Assembly (NCBI RefSeq): GCF_029868745.1
Contig: NZ_JARWOP010000036.1
Coordinates: 1-39,944 of the forward strand
Direction: 5' to 3'
Origin: Nocardia wallacei
GTDB taxonomy: Bacteria; Actinomycetota; Actinomycetes; Mycobacteriales; Mycobacteriaceae
DNA: 39,944 nucleotides
The translations under genes were made by a program, and so were the position numbers. Positions 32,701-39,801 of the stretch are shown here, in pieces (within the stretch, counting starts at the first letter, position 1; the number at the start of each line of letters is the position of its first letter). The notes under the pieces are model-generated. The model did no database searches. It saw only the letters and a program-made list of their open reading frames with translations, and was not told the origin of the DNA.

Positions 32701-34145
32701 CCTCCACGGCCGCGCAGCCGGACACCGAGACCGAGCGCACCCTGCTCTCGGTGATCGGCGCGATGACGGCGGGCGACACCGGCGAGACTCGCGCCGGAAT
32801 CCTCGACAGCCTGGTCGATCTGGGTATCGACAGCATCGGCGTGATCGATCTGGTGTCGCGTCTGCGCGGCGCGGGCTTCCGGGCCTCCGCCCAGGACGTG
32901 CTCGCCGCCGCCGATCTGCGCGACCTGGCTCGCCGCCTGGACGACCCGGACGCGGCGGACGACCTTGTCGCGGAGGTGATTCCGGCGGGCACCGTGCTGC
33001 CGCTGACCGCCCTGGCGCACGAGATCATCGCCAATGGCGACTACCGGTATCTCGCGCAGTCGCAGGTGATCACGCTGCCGCAAGACGCCTCGGTCGAGGC
33101 GGTCGCCGCCCGCCTGGACGCGCTCGCGCTCGCACACCCGACCCTGCGCTCCCGCCTGACCACCACCGAGTCGGGCGCGCCGGTGCTCGTCGTCGGCGAC
33201 AAATCCGGTGTGGCAGAGCAGATCTCGGTCGCCGACGAGTCGCGCGCCGCCGCCTCCCTGGCCGAGACCGTGGAGCGGCTGGATCCACGGGCCGGACGGA
33301 TGATAGCCGCGACGGTATTGGAAGGCTCGAATCGCCGTCTGCTGCTGTCGATTCACCATCTCGCCGTCGACGTGGTGTCCTGGCTCATCCTCATGGACGA
33401 CCTGCGCCACCTCGAGCAAGGCGCGCCGCCGCCGAACGAGCGCATGCTCGAGCAGACCGGCGTGACCACCGGACACATCGCCCCGGAGATTCTCGGCGCA
33501 CCGCTCGGCGGCTGCCTCACCGATCCGGCGACGGACAAGGCGGGCAAGGCCGTTCAGCGCGTGGTCGAACTGGCCCCGGACCGCACCGAGCGGTTGCTGT
33601 CGCGCTGTGCCGCCGCCGGGGTGCCGCTGGAGGACGCACTGCTCGCCGCCTGCGCGCTCACCGTGGCCGACAGCGCCGACGCGACCGGCCGCATCCCGGT
33701 GACGCGGGAGTCGCACGGCCGCGCCCCCGACGATGACACACGCCGCGTCGGCTGGTTCACCGTCGAGGAGACGGTGCTCGTCCCGGCGGGCGACATCGAG
33801 GGCTGGACACCGGACCGCGGGCGACCGCCGCTGGGCGACCGCATCTCGACCGCGCGCGGTCAGCTCCGGCTCAACCACCTGGGCCGATTCGATGTGCTGC
33901 AGTTCGGTTCCGGGCCGTGGACGCCGGTCCCGCTGTCGGAGTTCACCTCCGAGTTCGGGGTCACCGGTCACCCCGATCTGCCGCTGCGATTCACCGTCGA
34001 CGTCAATACGGCCGTGGTCGCCCGGGATTCGCGGCCCGTGCTGGTCGCGCAGTTCGACGTCAACTCGGCGGTGCTGGACGAGGCCGCGGTACAGGCCCGC
34101 ACCGACCGGTGGCTGGCCGTATTGTCGATGTTCACCGCGGGGTGA
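29766..34145 (+). CDS. NRPS, module C-A-T with terminal epimerisation-like domain
   Basis: 1459 residues from a GTG that overlaps the C-T didomain stop. Condensation domain 1-430 has an intact HHIVVDG (140-146). Adenylation domain about 460-960: SGTTGRPKG (630-638), NFYGPTETT, YRTGDLVRR, the ADP-loop region VKINGYRVEPDEV and NRNDKLD. Its pocket region reads FDAAWQP and DTSPSML; a by-eye code is about D-A-Q-D-A-G-F-V-E. Patterns like these recall, from memory, the hydroxylysine-type A domain of mycobactin synthetase MbtF. Carrier domain about 985-1055: LGIDSIG (S1023) instead of LGGDSI. The C-terminal domain (1080-1459) has HHLAVDVVSW (1197-1206), like epimerisation domains. There is no thioesterase, so chain release is unexplained. 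Confidence 0.93.
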   Translation: MTVEIRDVVALSPLQRGLYSVSSISRGGDPYLVTFAVRVEGLTELPALRRAFDELLDRYPHLGASVLAEEVPHPVLVITSAGRIGWREVDLRTAADPEDVARQLYWDEARRPLDLGAGPLFRVVAARVGDADYELVCTAHHIVVDGWSIPLLFSDLIALHSGAGAALPPAPPLREHAAWLATRDTAESARAWSAALDGLAPMPMIGPPAPPEVDLPVVGEARLDSRATDALLTWARGHGITLNTLLQMAWGRILSGLTGRDDVVFGQTTSGRDASLPNAERLVGALVTTIPVRVRMDARDPGEIGARLQREVARLRTHEYLGIAEITRAAGAGQLFDTLLVFENSPVGAVTAGMPMGRGATMTPRRVDSPSHYPIAVVPVLEHGVLICRVETRPDVVTLFDPERMARRVLAVARRITETARACDVDVLLDDEPAALTADGRSTRAAGNLERDTAVIDVPRTLLDVAVSAAGRVAVVDAVGEHSFEEFGSAVRTLAAGLRAAGVRPGDAVAVMLPRDRRVLHAPFAVGYAGATCVHVDPATPADRLAYMLETAGARVLLADAARADVVAEVRASGIECLHGVPDNEGQLRAFGNDGQPRSANNSGGQALSASDSDGIPAHADAPFYVVFTSGTTGRPKGVAVSHRSVLNHWANHERRIFAPTTAAVERQLRVGHGWSTGFDAAWQPTVALLSGHTVVLLGDEVRTDAERIVAAIDDHGIDIFDTSPSMLNRLIAAGLFRAGDGGETCPLAVLALGGEAISPDTWRRLRGLPATRVINFYGPTETTVEALMADVHDHAAPTIGRPFDGMKAEVLDHRLRPVPPGGTGELYLSGPQLALGYLGRPGVTAAAFVAGAGERRYRTGDLVRRAADGTVAYEGRIDSQVKINGYRVEPDEVTVVLRELDGVRHAAALAFTENGRTRLGALVVGTSSAGRIRSALARRLPQFMVPTRIVHVDEIPLNRNDKLDGHAAAALLARPAGTSTAAQPDTETERTLLSVIGAMTAGDTGETRAGILDSLVDLGIDSIGVIDLVSRLRGAGFRASAQDVLAAADLRDLARRLDDPDAADDLVAEVIPAGTVLPLTALAHEIIANGDYRYLAQSQVITLPQDASVEAVAARLDALALAHPTLRSRLTTTESGAPVLVVGDKSGVAEQISVADESRAAASLAETVERLDPRAGRMIAATVLEGSNRRLLLSIHHLAVDVVSWLILMDDLRHLEQGAPPPNERMLEQTGVTTGHIAPEILGAPLGGCLTDPATDKAGKAVQRVVELAPDRTERLLSRCAAAGVPLEDALLAACALTVADSADATGRIPVTRESHGRAPDDDTRRVGWFTVEETVLVPAGDIEGWTPDRGRPPLGDRISTARGQLRLNHLGRFDVLQFGSGPWTPVPLSEFTSEFGVTGHPDLPLRFTVDVNTAVVARDSRPVLVAQFDVNSAVLDEAAVQARTDRWLAVLSMFTAG

Positions 34146-34166
34146 GCAGAGAGGGAGGGAAGCATC

Positions 34167-34238
34167 ATGACGGCTGAGACCGTCGAGCAGGCCGCGCCGG
34201 CGGCGCGGGCGCTGGAGCCGGATCGGGTCGCGCTGTAA
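34167..34238 (+). other. 23-codon ORF, apparent true N-terminus of the ABC gene cut off by TAA
   Basis: An ATG six bases after GGGAGGGA, the best ribosome-binding site nearby, opens a 23-codon frame (MTAETVEQAAPAARALEPDR, then VAL) ending at TAA 34236-34238. The same frame continues after the stop with QQKKADALARKKILAPVNGAL and runs directly into the ABC transporter. One base change (for example a Tyr codon to TAA), a read error or a deliberate coupling peptide could explain it. Confidence 0.6.
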
Positions 34239-34286
34239 CAGCAGAAGAAGGCGGATGCCCTCGCGCGCAAGAAGATCCTGGCGCCG

Positions 34287-36020
34287 GTGAACGGTGCGCT
34301 GACGCTGGCGAGCCTGGTGATCGTGGTCGCCTCGGTCTGCGCCGTCGTCCCGTTCGTGCTGATCGTCGAGGCCTGTCGCGAATTGCTCTCCGCACCAATA
34401 GATTCCGATCGCGTGTGGGTGCTCGTGATCAGCGCGGTCGTGGTGCTGGTGGTGCGCGGCCTGCTCGAGGCCGGGGCACTGGTCTGGACTCACCTGCTCG
34501 ACGCGAAGTTTCAGCTGACCCTGCGGCAACTGCTGGCCGCCAAGCTGACCCGGGTCCCGCTGGGCTGGTTCACCGACCGCAGCTCCGGGGAGGTGAAGAA
34601 GTTCCTGCAGGACGACGTCGAGGCGCTGCACTACCTGATCGCCCACGCCCGGCTGGACTTCGTCGGCGCGGTGACGGTCCAATTGATCGCCCTGATCTAC
34701 CTTTTCACCGTCGACTGGCGGCTGACGCTGATTCTGCTGATCCCGCTGTTCCTCTACACCCGGGCGCTGGCCGCCATGATGGGTCCCGGTCACCGGGAGC
34801 GGCTGGCGGTCTTCGCGGGCTCCGAACGCAAGATCGAGGAGTCGACCATCGAGTTCGTCGACGGCATCCAGGTGGTGCGCGCGTTCGGCCAGGCGCGCAA
34901 GGCGCACAACACCTTCCAGGAGGCGGTCGACAAGACGGCCGCGAGCCTGCTGGCGTGGAAGACCCCGATGACGCGGCTGCAGTCGGGCGCGGAGATCCTG
35001 CTGACACCGCTGTTCCTGATGCTGGTCGTCGTCGTGGCCGGACTCGGTTTCGTCGAACTCGACTGGATACAGCCGGTGGACATCCTGCCGTTCCTGCTGC
35101 TGGGCATCGGCCTGGGCAGCGCCCTGCTCGGTATCGGCTTCGGCGGTCAGGCGCTGCGCGAAGGCGCTGCGGCCGCGCTGCGGCTGCACGAGTTGCAGCA
35201 GACGCCGGAACTCGCCGCACCCACCGGCGGCGCCGAGCCGAGCCCCGACGGCAGCGCCGGTCTGCCCGTGCGGTTCGAGCATGTGAGCTTCGGCTACCGC
35301 AAGGACCGGACGGTGCTGCACGACATCGACATCGAGCTGGCGCCGGGCACCATCACCGCGCTGGTCGGGCCCAGCGGATCCGGCAAGTCGACGCTGGCCC
35401 GGCTGCTGCCACGGTTCTACGACGTGACGGCCGGCCGAATCACCATCGGCGGCAAGGACCTGCGCGAGTTCTCCACCGAGGAGCTGTATCGCACGGTCGG
35501 TTTCGTCTTGCAGGACGTGCAGATGATCCGCGGCACCATCCGCGAGAACATCCGCCTGGCCCGCCCGGACGCCGACGACGCGACCATCGAGCGCGCGGCC
35601 CGCGCCGCGCAGATCCACGACCGCATCGTGGCGCTGCCGCGCGGCTACGACTCCGAGATCGGCGGGGACGCCGTGCTTTCCGGCGGCGAGGCACAGCGGT
35701 TGTCGATCGCCCGCACCCTGCTGGCCGACACCCCGGTGCTGGTGCTGGACGAGGCCACCGCCTTCGCCGACCCCGAGTCCGAGGCCGCGGTGCAGGACGC
35801 GCTCGCGGTCCTGGTCGCCGACCGGACCGTGCTGGTGATCGCGCACCGCCTGCACACGATCACCGGCGTCGACCGAATCCTGGTGTTGGAGAACGGCGTC
35901 GTGGTCGAGAACGGCGACCATCCGACACTGTCCCGCGCGGGCGGGCTCTACCAGCGGCTGTGGGAGATGAACGAGGCTTCCATGCACGAGATCCAGCTCG
36001 TCGAGGGGGAGATCCGATGA
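34287..36020 (+). CDS. ABC half-transporter 1 (membrane plus ATPase), siderophore-linked; N-terminus interrupted upstream
   Basis: 577 residues from the first usable start after the in-frame TAA, a GTG at 34287; without the TAA it would start at 34167 and be 40 residues longer. The GTG lies just before the first membrane helix (ALTLASLVIVVASVCAV), so the protein could still insert. Six membrane helices occupy about 1-310. The nucleotide-binding domain has Walker A GPSGSGKST (361-369), a signature LSGGEAQRLSIAR and Walker B VLVLDEATAFADPE. This DEATAFADPE form resembles, from memory, IrtAB/YbtPQ-type siderophore transporters, but no siderophore-reductase domain is present. Import versus export cannot be decided. 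It overlaps the next gene as ATGA, consistent with a heterodimer. Confidence 0.85.
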   Translation: MNGALTLASLVIVVASVCAVVPFVLIVEACRELLSAPIDSDRVWVLVISAVVVLVVRGLLEAGALVWTHLLDAKFQLTLRQLLAAKLTRVPLGWFTDRSSGEVKKFLQDDVEALHYLIAHARLDFVGAVTVQLIALIYLFTVDWRLTLILLIPLFLYTRALAAMMGPGHRERLAVFAGSERKIEESTIEFVDGIQVVRAFGQARKAHNTFQEAVDKTAASLLAWKTPMTRLQSGAEILLTPLFLMLVVVVAGLGFVELDWIQPVDILPFLLLGIGLGSALLGIGFGGQALREGAAAALRLHELQQTPELAAPTGGAEPSPDGSAGLPVRFEHVSFGYRKDRTVLHDIDIELAPGTITALVGPSGSGKSTLARLLPRFYDVTAGRITIGGKDLREFSTEELYRTVGFVLQDVQMIRGTIRENIRLARPDADDATIERAARAAQIHDRIVALPRGYDSEIGGDAVLSGGEAQRLSIARTLLADTPVLVLDEATAFADPESEAAVQDALAVLVADRTVLVIAHRLHTITGVDRILVLENGVVVENGDHPTLSRAGGLYQRLWEMNEASMHEIQLVEGEIR

Positions 36021-37747
36021 TCACCAAGGTCTTTGCGCTCGTCCCGGCCGAGCTGCGCCGCCACATTCCCCGGTATCTGGCGCTGATCGGCGGCCTGTCG
36101 CTCGGGCAGATCGCGGCCTATCTGCTGTTGATTCCGTTGTTGCAGGCCCTGTTCGACGGCGAGATGGGCAGCGCGTGGCGGTGGGCGGCGTGGATGGCCG
36201 TCGCGGTGGCCGCCGCCTCGGCGTTCTCCTTTCTGGTGTCGATGGCCGGGCTGCGTATCGGTGTGGGCATGCTGCGCGGGGTGCAGACCCGGCTCGGCGA
36301 CCATCTGAGCAGCCTGCCGCTGGGCTGGTTCGCCACCGCCAACGCCGGTTCGATCTCGAAGATCATCGTGGGCGGCGTGCGCGAGATACTCAGTGTCGTC
36401 TCGTATTTGGTGGCGCCGGTGGTGACGGCGGTGATCGTGCCGGTGGGCGTCGCGATCGGGGTGGCGTTCATCGACTGGCGGATCGCGCTGACCATGCTGA
36501 TCAGCCTGCCGGTGCTGCTGGTGGTGAGCCGGTGGGCCAACAACAGCTTCTCCCGCTCGAATGAGCAGATGCACGAGGCCGCGGCCGAATCCAATGCTCG
36601 CGTGGTCGAATTCGCGCAGGCGCAGCCGGTGCTGCGGGCCTTCGGCGCGGTCGGCGACGGCAACCGCAAATTGACCGAGGCGCTGCGCGGGCAGCAGCAG
36701 GCGTCGACCCGCCTGCTCTTCGCGAGCGTGCCCGGGCTGATGGTGTTCGCGCTGTGCGTGCAGGCGGTCTTCCTGATCCTGGTGTCGGTGATCGTCGCCC
36801 GCGGCACCGGGGGGCAGCTGGCCGTGCCCGCCGCCATCGCGTTGATCGCGGTGAGCGCCCGGTTCATCGAGCCGATCAACCGGGCGGCGCAGCTGAGCAA
36901 CGCGCTGCGCAGCGCCGCCGACGCCGCCGAGCGGATCACCGATTTCCTGGCCGTGCGGGATCTCGGGGAGGCGGTCGAGCCCGTGGAGCCCGGTGCGCCG
37001 GAGATCGTGTTCACCGATGTCGATTTCGGTTACCGCGAGGGCGAGAAGGTCATCGACGGCGCGTCCTTCACCGTGCCGAGCGGCACCACGACCGCGATCG
37101 TCGGCCCCTCCGGCAGTGGCAAGACGACGCTGCTGCGGTTGGCGTCGCGCTTCTACGACGTCGACGCGGGCCGGATCACGGTGGGCGGCCACGATGTGCG
37201 CGCGCAGCCGTCGGAAACGCTGCTGCGCCAGGTCTCCCTGGTGTTCCAGGACGTGTACCTGTTCAACCAGACCATCGAGGAGAACATCCGCATCGGCCGC
37301 CCGGACGCGACGCCCGAGGAGGTGCGCCGAGCCGCCGAGATGGCCCGGGTCGACGAGATCGTCGAACGCCTGCCCGACGGCTGGGAATCCACCGTCGGCG
37401 AGGGTGGCGCCGCCCTGTCCGGCGGTGAGCGCCAACGTGTTTCGATCGCCCGCGCCCTTCTGAAGGACGCCCCGATCGTCCTGCTGGACGAGGCCACCAG
37501 CGCCCTGGACCCGCACAGCGAGGCGGTCGTCGTCCGCGGCATCCACGAACTGACCCAGGGCAAAACCGTTGTCGTGGTGGCACATCGGCTGGCCACCATC
37601 CGCCACGCCGACCAAATCCTGTTCGTGGAAGGCGGCCGAATCGTCGAAACCGGCACCCACTCCGAACTCCTCGCCCGCGGCGGCCGCTACTCCGAATTCT
37701 GGAACGAGCGCTCCCGCGCCACGGGCTGGCACCTGTCCCCGGCATAG
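36017..37747 (+). CDS. ABC half-transporter 2 (membrane plus ATPase), siderophore-linked
   Basis: 576 residues from the ATG that overlaps the previous stop. The N-terminus is a cytoplasmic stretch (MITKVFALVPAELRRHIPRY) leading into six membrane helices up to about 300. Nucleotide-binding domain: Walker A GPSGSGKTT (363-371), Q-loop VSLVFQDVYLFNQ, signature LSGGERQRVSIARALLKDAP, Walker B IVLLDEATSALDPHSE and the switch His in VVAHRLATI. All motifs are canonical, whereas transporter 1 has DEATAFADPE. The two probably form a heterodimer. It is the last gene of the IdeR-box-3 unit and ends 19 bp from the convergent TetR gene. Confidence 0.9.
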   Translation: MITKVFALVPAELRRHIPRYLALIGGLSLGQIAAYLLLIPLLQALFDGEMGSAWRWAAWMAVAVAAASAFSFLVSMAGLRIGVGMLRGVQTRLGDHLSSLPLGWFATANAGSISKIIVGGVREILSVVSYLVAPVVTAVIVPVGVAIGVAFIDWRIALTMLISLPVLLVVSRWANNSFSRSNEQMHEAAAESNARVVEFAQAQPVLRAFGAVGDGNRKLTEALRGQQQASTRLLFASVPGLMVFALCVQAVFLILVSVIVARGTGGQLAVPAAIALIAVSARFIEPINRAAQLSNALRSAADAAERITDFLAVRDLGEAVEPVEPGAPEIVFTDVDFGYREGEKVIDGASFTVPSGTTTAIVGPSGSGKTTLLRLASRFYDVDAGRITVGGHDVRAQPSETLLRQVSLVFQDVYLFNQTIEENIRIGRPDATPEEVRRAAEMARVDEIVERLPDGWESTVGEGGAALSGGERQRVSIARALLKDAPIVLLDEATSALDPHSEAVVVRGIHELTQGKTVVVVAHRLATIRHADQILFVEGGRIVETGTHSELLARGGRYSEFWNERSRATGWHLSPA

Positions 37748-37766
37748 TCACGGAAGGGGTTGGCGG

Positions 37767-38336
37767 TCAGGGCTTTCCGGCCGCCAGCCCGTCCATGAGC
37801 AGATCCATCATGCGCCCGGCCTGCTCGCGCTGATCGGGCGTATTGCAGGCCAGGAAGATGCCGAGCAGGCTGACCACCACGTCCTCGGCGCGCACATCGG
37901 TGCGGAGCGTGCCCTCCGCCGCGCCCGCGTCGAGCAGCCGCCGGACCGCACCGCCGAGCGCCGCGCGCGCCTGCGCGGAGGTGACCGCCCCGGAGGCGAT
38001 CACCGCGCGCAGCGCGTCGGCGATCTCGCGCTTGGCCGCCACATAGTCGGCGAACCGGTCCATCCACGCCCGTAGGGCAGCGCGAGCGGGCAGCGCCGCG
38101 AGCAGGTCCGCGGCGCTCTCGCAGACCGTGGTCAGCTCCGCGCGATAGACGGCCTCGACGAGGTCGTCCCGGGTCGGGAAGTGGCGGTACAGCGTGCCGA
38201 TTCCCACCCCCGCCGCGCGTGCGATCGACTCGAGCGGGACCTTTCCGCCGTCGTCGGCCAGCATGTCCCGGGCCGTCTCGATCAGCCGTTGCCGATTCCG
38301 CTGGGCGTCCGCGCGCCCACCGCCTTCTCTCGCCAA
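37767..38336 (-). CDS. TetR-family repressor
   Basis: 189 residues, apparently from a TTG start (38334-38336) because no in-frame ATG or GTG precedes the helix-turn-helix region sensibly. The DNA-binding domain is residues 15-62: RQRLIETARDMLADDGG, then LESIARAAGVGIGTLYRHF and PTRDDLVEAVY. The rest is a helical ligand-binding domain with no recognised effector. One palindromic operator abuts its own start codon and a second lies ahead of the divergent reductase, so it should repress both. The start is uncertain by a few codons. Confidence 0.9.
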   Translation of the reverse strand: MAREGGGRADAQRNRQRLIETARDMLADDGGKVPLESIARAAGVGIGTLYRHFPTRDDLVEAVYRAELTTVCESAADLLAALPARAALRAWMDRFADYVAAKREIADALRAVIASGAVTSAQARAALGGAVRRLLDAGAAEGTLRTDVRAEDVVVSLLGIFLACNTPDQREQAGRMMDLLMDGLAAGKP

Positions 38337-38337
38337 G

Positions 38338-38351
38338 CGGAGGTTCCTCCG
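38338..38351. promoter_or_regulatory. TetR operator copy 1
   Basis: CGGAGG-TT-CCTCCG is a perfect palindrome located one base from the TTG start of the repressor gene. The wider 17-bp sequence AAGCGGAGGTTCCTCCG (38335-38351) is repeated exactly 35 bp away. Binding here would block initiation of the repressor's own transcript. Confidence 0.8.
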
Positions 38352-38371
38352 TTTCTGCTATGGTCGGTTAA

Positions 38372-38387
38372 GCGGAGGTTCCTCCGC
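38372..38387. promoter_or_regulatory. TetR operator copy 2
   Basis: GCGGAGG-TT-CCTCCGC is a perfect 16-bp palindrome, the exact twin of copy 1. It lies 40 bp before the reductase ATG. A possible -10 for the reductase (TATGGT, 38359-38364) sits between the two copies. Confidence 0.82.
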
Positions 38388-38427
38388 ATTTGCTGTCGAC
38401 TATGCCACTCGAGAGGGGACTCCGCAC

Positions 38428-39348
38428 ATGAGGACAGGCGACACGGCCGCCGATCGGCCGGGCGGGACGGATTCGCTGGCGGGGCGGCCCGTCTCCCGGA
38501 TCGGGTTCGGCGCGATGCAGTTGGTGGCGTACGGGGCCGGGCGGCCGGTGGTCGATCGAGGCACGGCGATCGGCGTGCTGCGGCACGTGATCGCCAGCGG
38601 CATCAACCACATCGACACCGCGCAGTTCTACGGTGCCGGGGCCTGCAATGCGCTCATTCGCGAAGCGCTGCAACCATTTCCGGAGGAGCTGGTGCTGGTC
38701 AGTAAGGTCGGGGCCGACGAAACGGCCGGCGGTCTCGTCGCCGCTCAGCAGCCCGCGCAGTTGCGGCGCCAGGTCGAGGACAATCTCACCGCACTCGGCG
38801 TCGACCGCATCCCGGTCGTCAACCTGCGTCGCGTGGACGCCCCGCCCGGCATCGTCGCCGAGGGTGACCAGCGCGTCGACCTGGACAGCCAGCTCGCCGA
38901 ACTGCTCGACCTGCGGACCGAGGGAAAGATCGGCGCCATCGGACTGAGCAATGTCGGCGCGGGCCAGTTGCGGCAAGCGCTGCCCGCCGGGATCGCGTGC
39001 GTGCAGAACGCGCACAATCCACTCGACCGTGCCGCCGAACCGGTTCTCGATCTGTGTCACCGGCACGACATCGCCTGGGTGCCTTTCATGCCGCTCGGCT
39101 CGGGGTTCCCTGAAACCGTCAAGGCCACAGCACTTCCGGCAGTCCAAGAGATCGCAACCGCCCTGCGCGCGACCCCGGCACAGGTGGTCCTGGCCTGGCA
39201 CCTGGCCCACTACTCCCACACCCTGCTCATCCCGGGAACAGCGAACATCGCGCACCTCGACGACAACATCGCAGCGGGCCAACTCGTACTGAGCCCTGAA
39301 GCCATGTCCGTGCTGAACCGGCTCGCCGACGTCAGGCCCTCGGCCTGA
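38428..39348 (+). CDS. Aldo/keto reductase
   Basis: 306 residues from the ATG at 38428, preceded by GAGGGGA. The open frame extends to 38194, but that part crosses both operators. Catalytic residues D63 and Y68 (HIDTAQFYG) and K93 (LVSKVG) are in place. The usual His of LLH is R134 (VVNLRRVD), a change I recall in the YdbC-type subgroup. The C-terminal pattern IPGTANIAHLDDNIAA binds NADPH in this family. It should reduce carbonyl compounds; the substrate is unknown. It is divergent from, and probably repressed by, the TetR gene, an arrangement typical of enzymes induced by their substrate. Confidence 0.9.
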   Translation: MRTGDTAADRPGGTDSLAGRPVSRIGFGAMQLVAYGAGRPVVDRGTAIGVLRHVIASGINHIDTAQFYGAGACNALIREALQPFPEELVLVSKVGADETAGGLVAAQQPAQLRRQVEDNLTALGVDRIPVVNLRRVDAPPGIVAEGDQRVDLDSQLAELLDLRTEGKIGAIGLSNVGAGQLRQALPAGIACVQNAHNPLDRAAEPVLDLCHRHDIAWVPFMPLGSGFPETVKATALPAVQEIATALRATPAQVVLAWHLAHYSHTLLIPGTANIAHLDDNIAAGQLVLSPEAMSVLNRLADVRPSA

Positions 39349-39351
39349 AAC

Positions 39352-39801
39352 TCACGAAGACGCGGTGCCGCCCATCTCAATATCCGCGCGGCCCGGCCGA
39401 TCCGTCTTCGCGTCGAACCAGTCGAGGACGGCTTCGCGGGTCAGTTCGCGAATGATGACGACGGCGAGCACGATGCCGACTGAACCGGCGAAAGCGCCGC
39501 TGAAAAGCGCGAACAGGCCATTGGCGCCGATGATCACCTCCAGGCAGATCAACGTCTTACGACCCCACTCGATGCCGCCGATTGTCAGGAGGGCGCCGGC
39601 CAGCAGCAGGGACGCTCCCACCCACGACGCGTACGTGACGAAATAGTCGACCCCCGTCCGCTCCTGCCCATGGTCCTTCGCACTATTGATATCGGCCAGC
39701 AACAAGTACCCGAGCAACGCGTTGGACGCCACCTGAAAAATGACCACCCCCAACGTAATCTTCAGCGACATCGGCATTTTCGGCACTCCGGTCCTGGACA
39801 C
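39352..39801 (-). CDS. Small four-helix membrane protein, function unknown
   Basis: 149 residues, starting at a GTG behind AGGAAAGGGG; the Met at residue 9 or 11 (MPMSLKITLG) is an alternative. Four hydrophobic segments span about 13-35, 56-77, 83-104 and 105-120. The last 25 residues (DWFDAKTDRPGRADIEM) are acidic and soluble. From the composition it is an integral membrane protein; no family was recognised. It is convergent with the aldo/keto reductase, 3 bp apart. The remaining 143 bases to the window end show no gene. Confidence 0.7.
   Translation of the reverse strand: MSRTGVPKMPMSLKITLGVVIFQVASNALLGYLLLADINSAKDHGQERTGVDYFVTYASWVGASLLLAGALLTIGGIEWGRKTLICLEVIIGANGLFALFSGAFAGSVGIVLAVVIIRELTREAVLDWFDAKTDRPGRADIEMGGTASS

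Noticed and set aside
34167..34238. MbtH-like protein in the gap before the ABC genes
   Set aside because: The 23-residue product has none of the MbtH Trp/Pro pattern and continues in frame into the transporter.
29055..35987. A 2310-residue open frame on the minus strand across the NRPS genes
   Set aside because: It is a mirror frame of GC-rich coding DNA: rich in H, R, G, Q and D, with no domains, while the plus strand holds clear NRPS and ABC domains.
34415..37747. A continuous 1110-residue plus-strand frame fusing both ABC genes
   Set aside because: Its first 530 residues are an out-of-frame reading of transporter 1; only the part from 36017 is a real protein.
38194..38427. Extension of the aldo/keto reductase to 38194
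   Set aside because: It runs through both TetR operators and the 5' part of the TetR gene; the ATG at 38428 has a good ribosome-binding site and begins just before the conserved fold.
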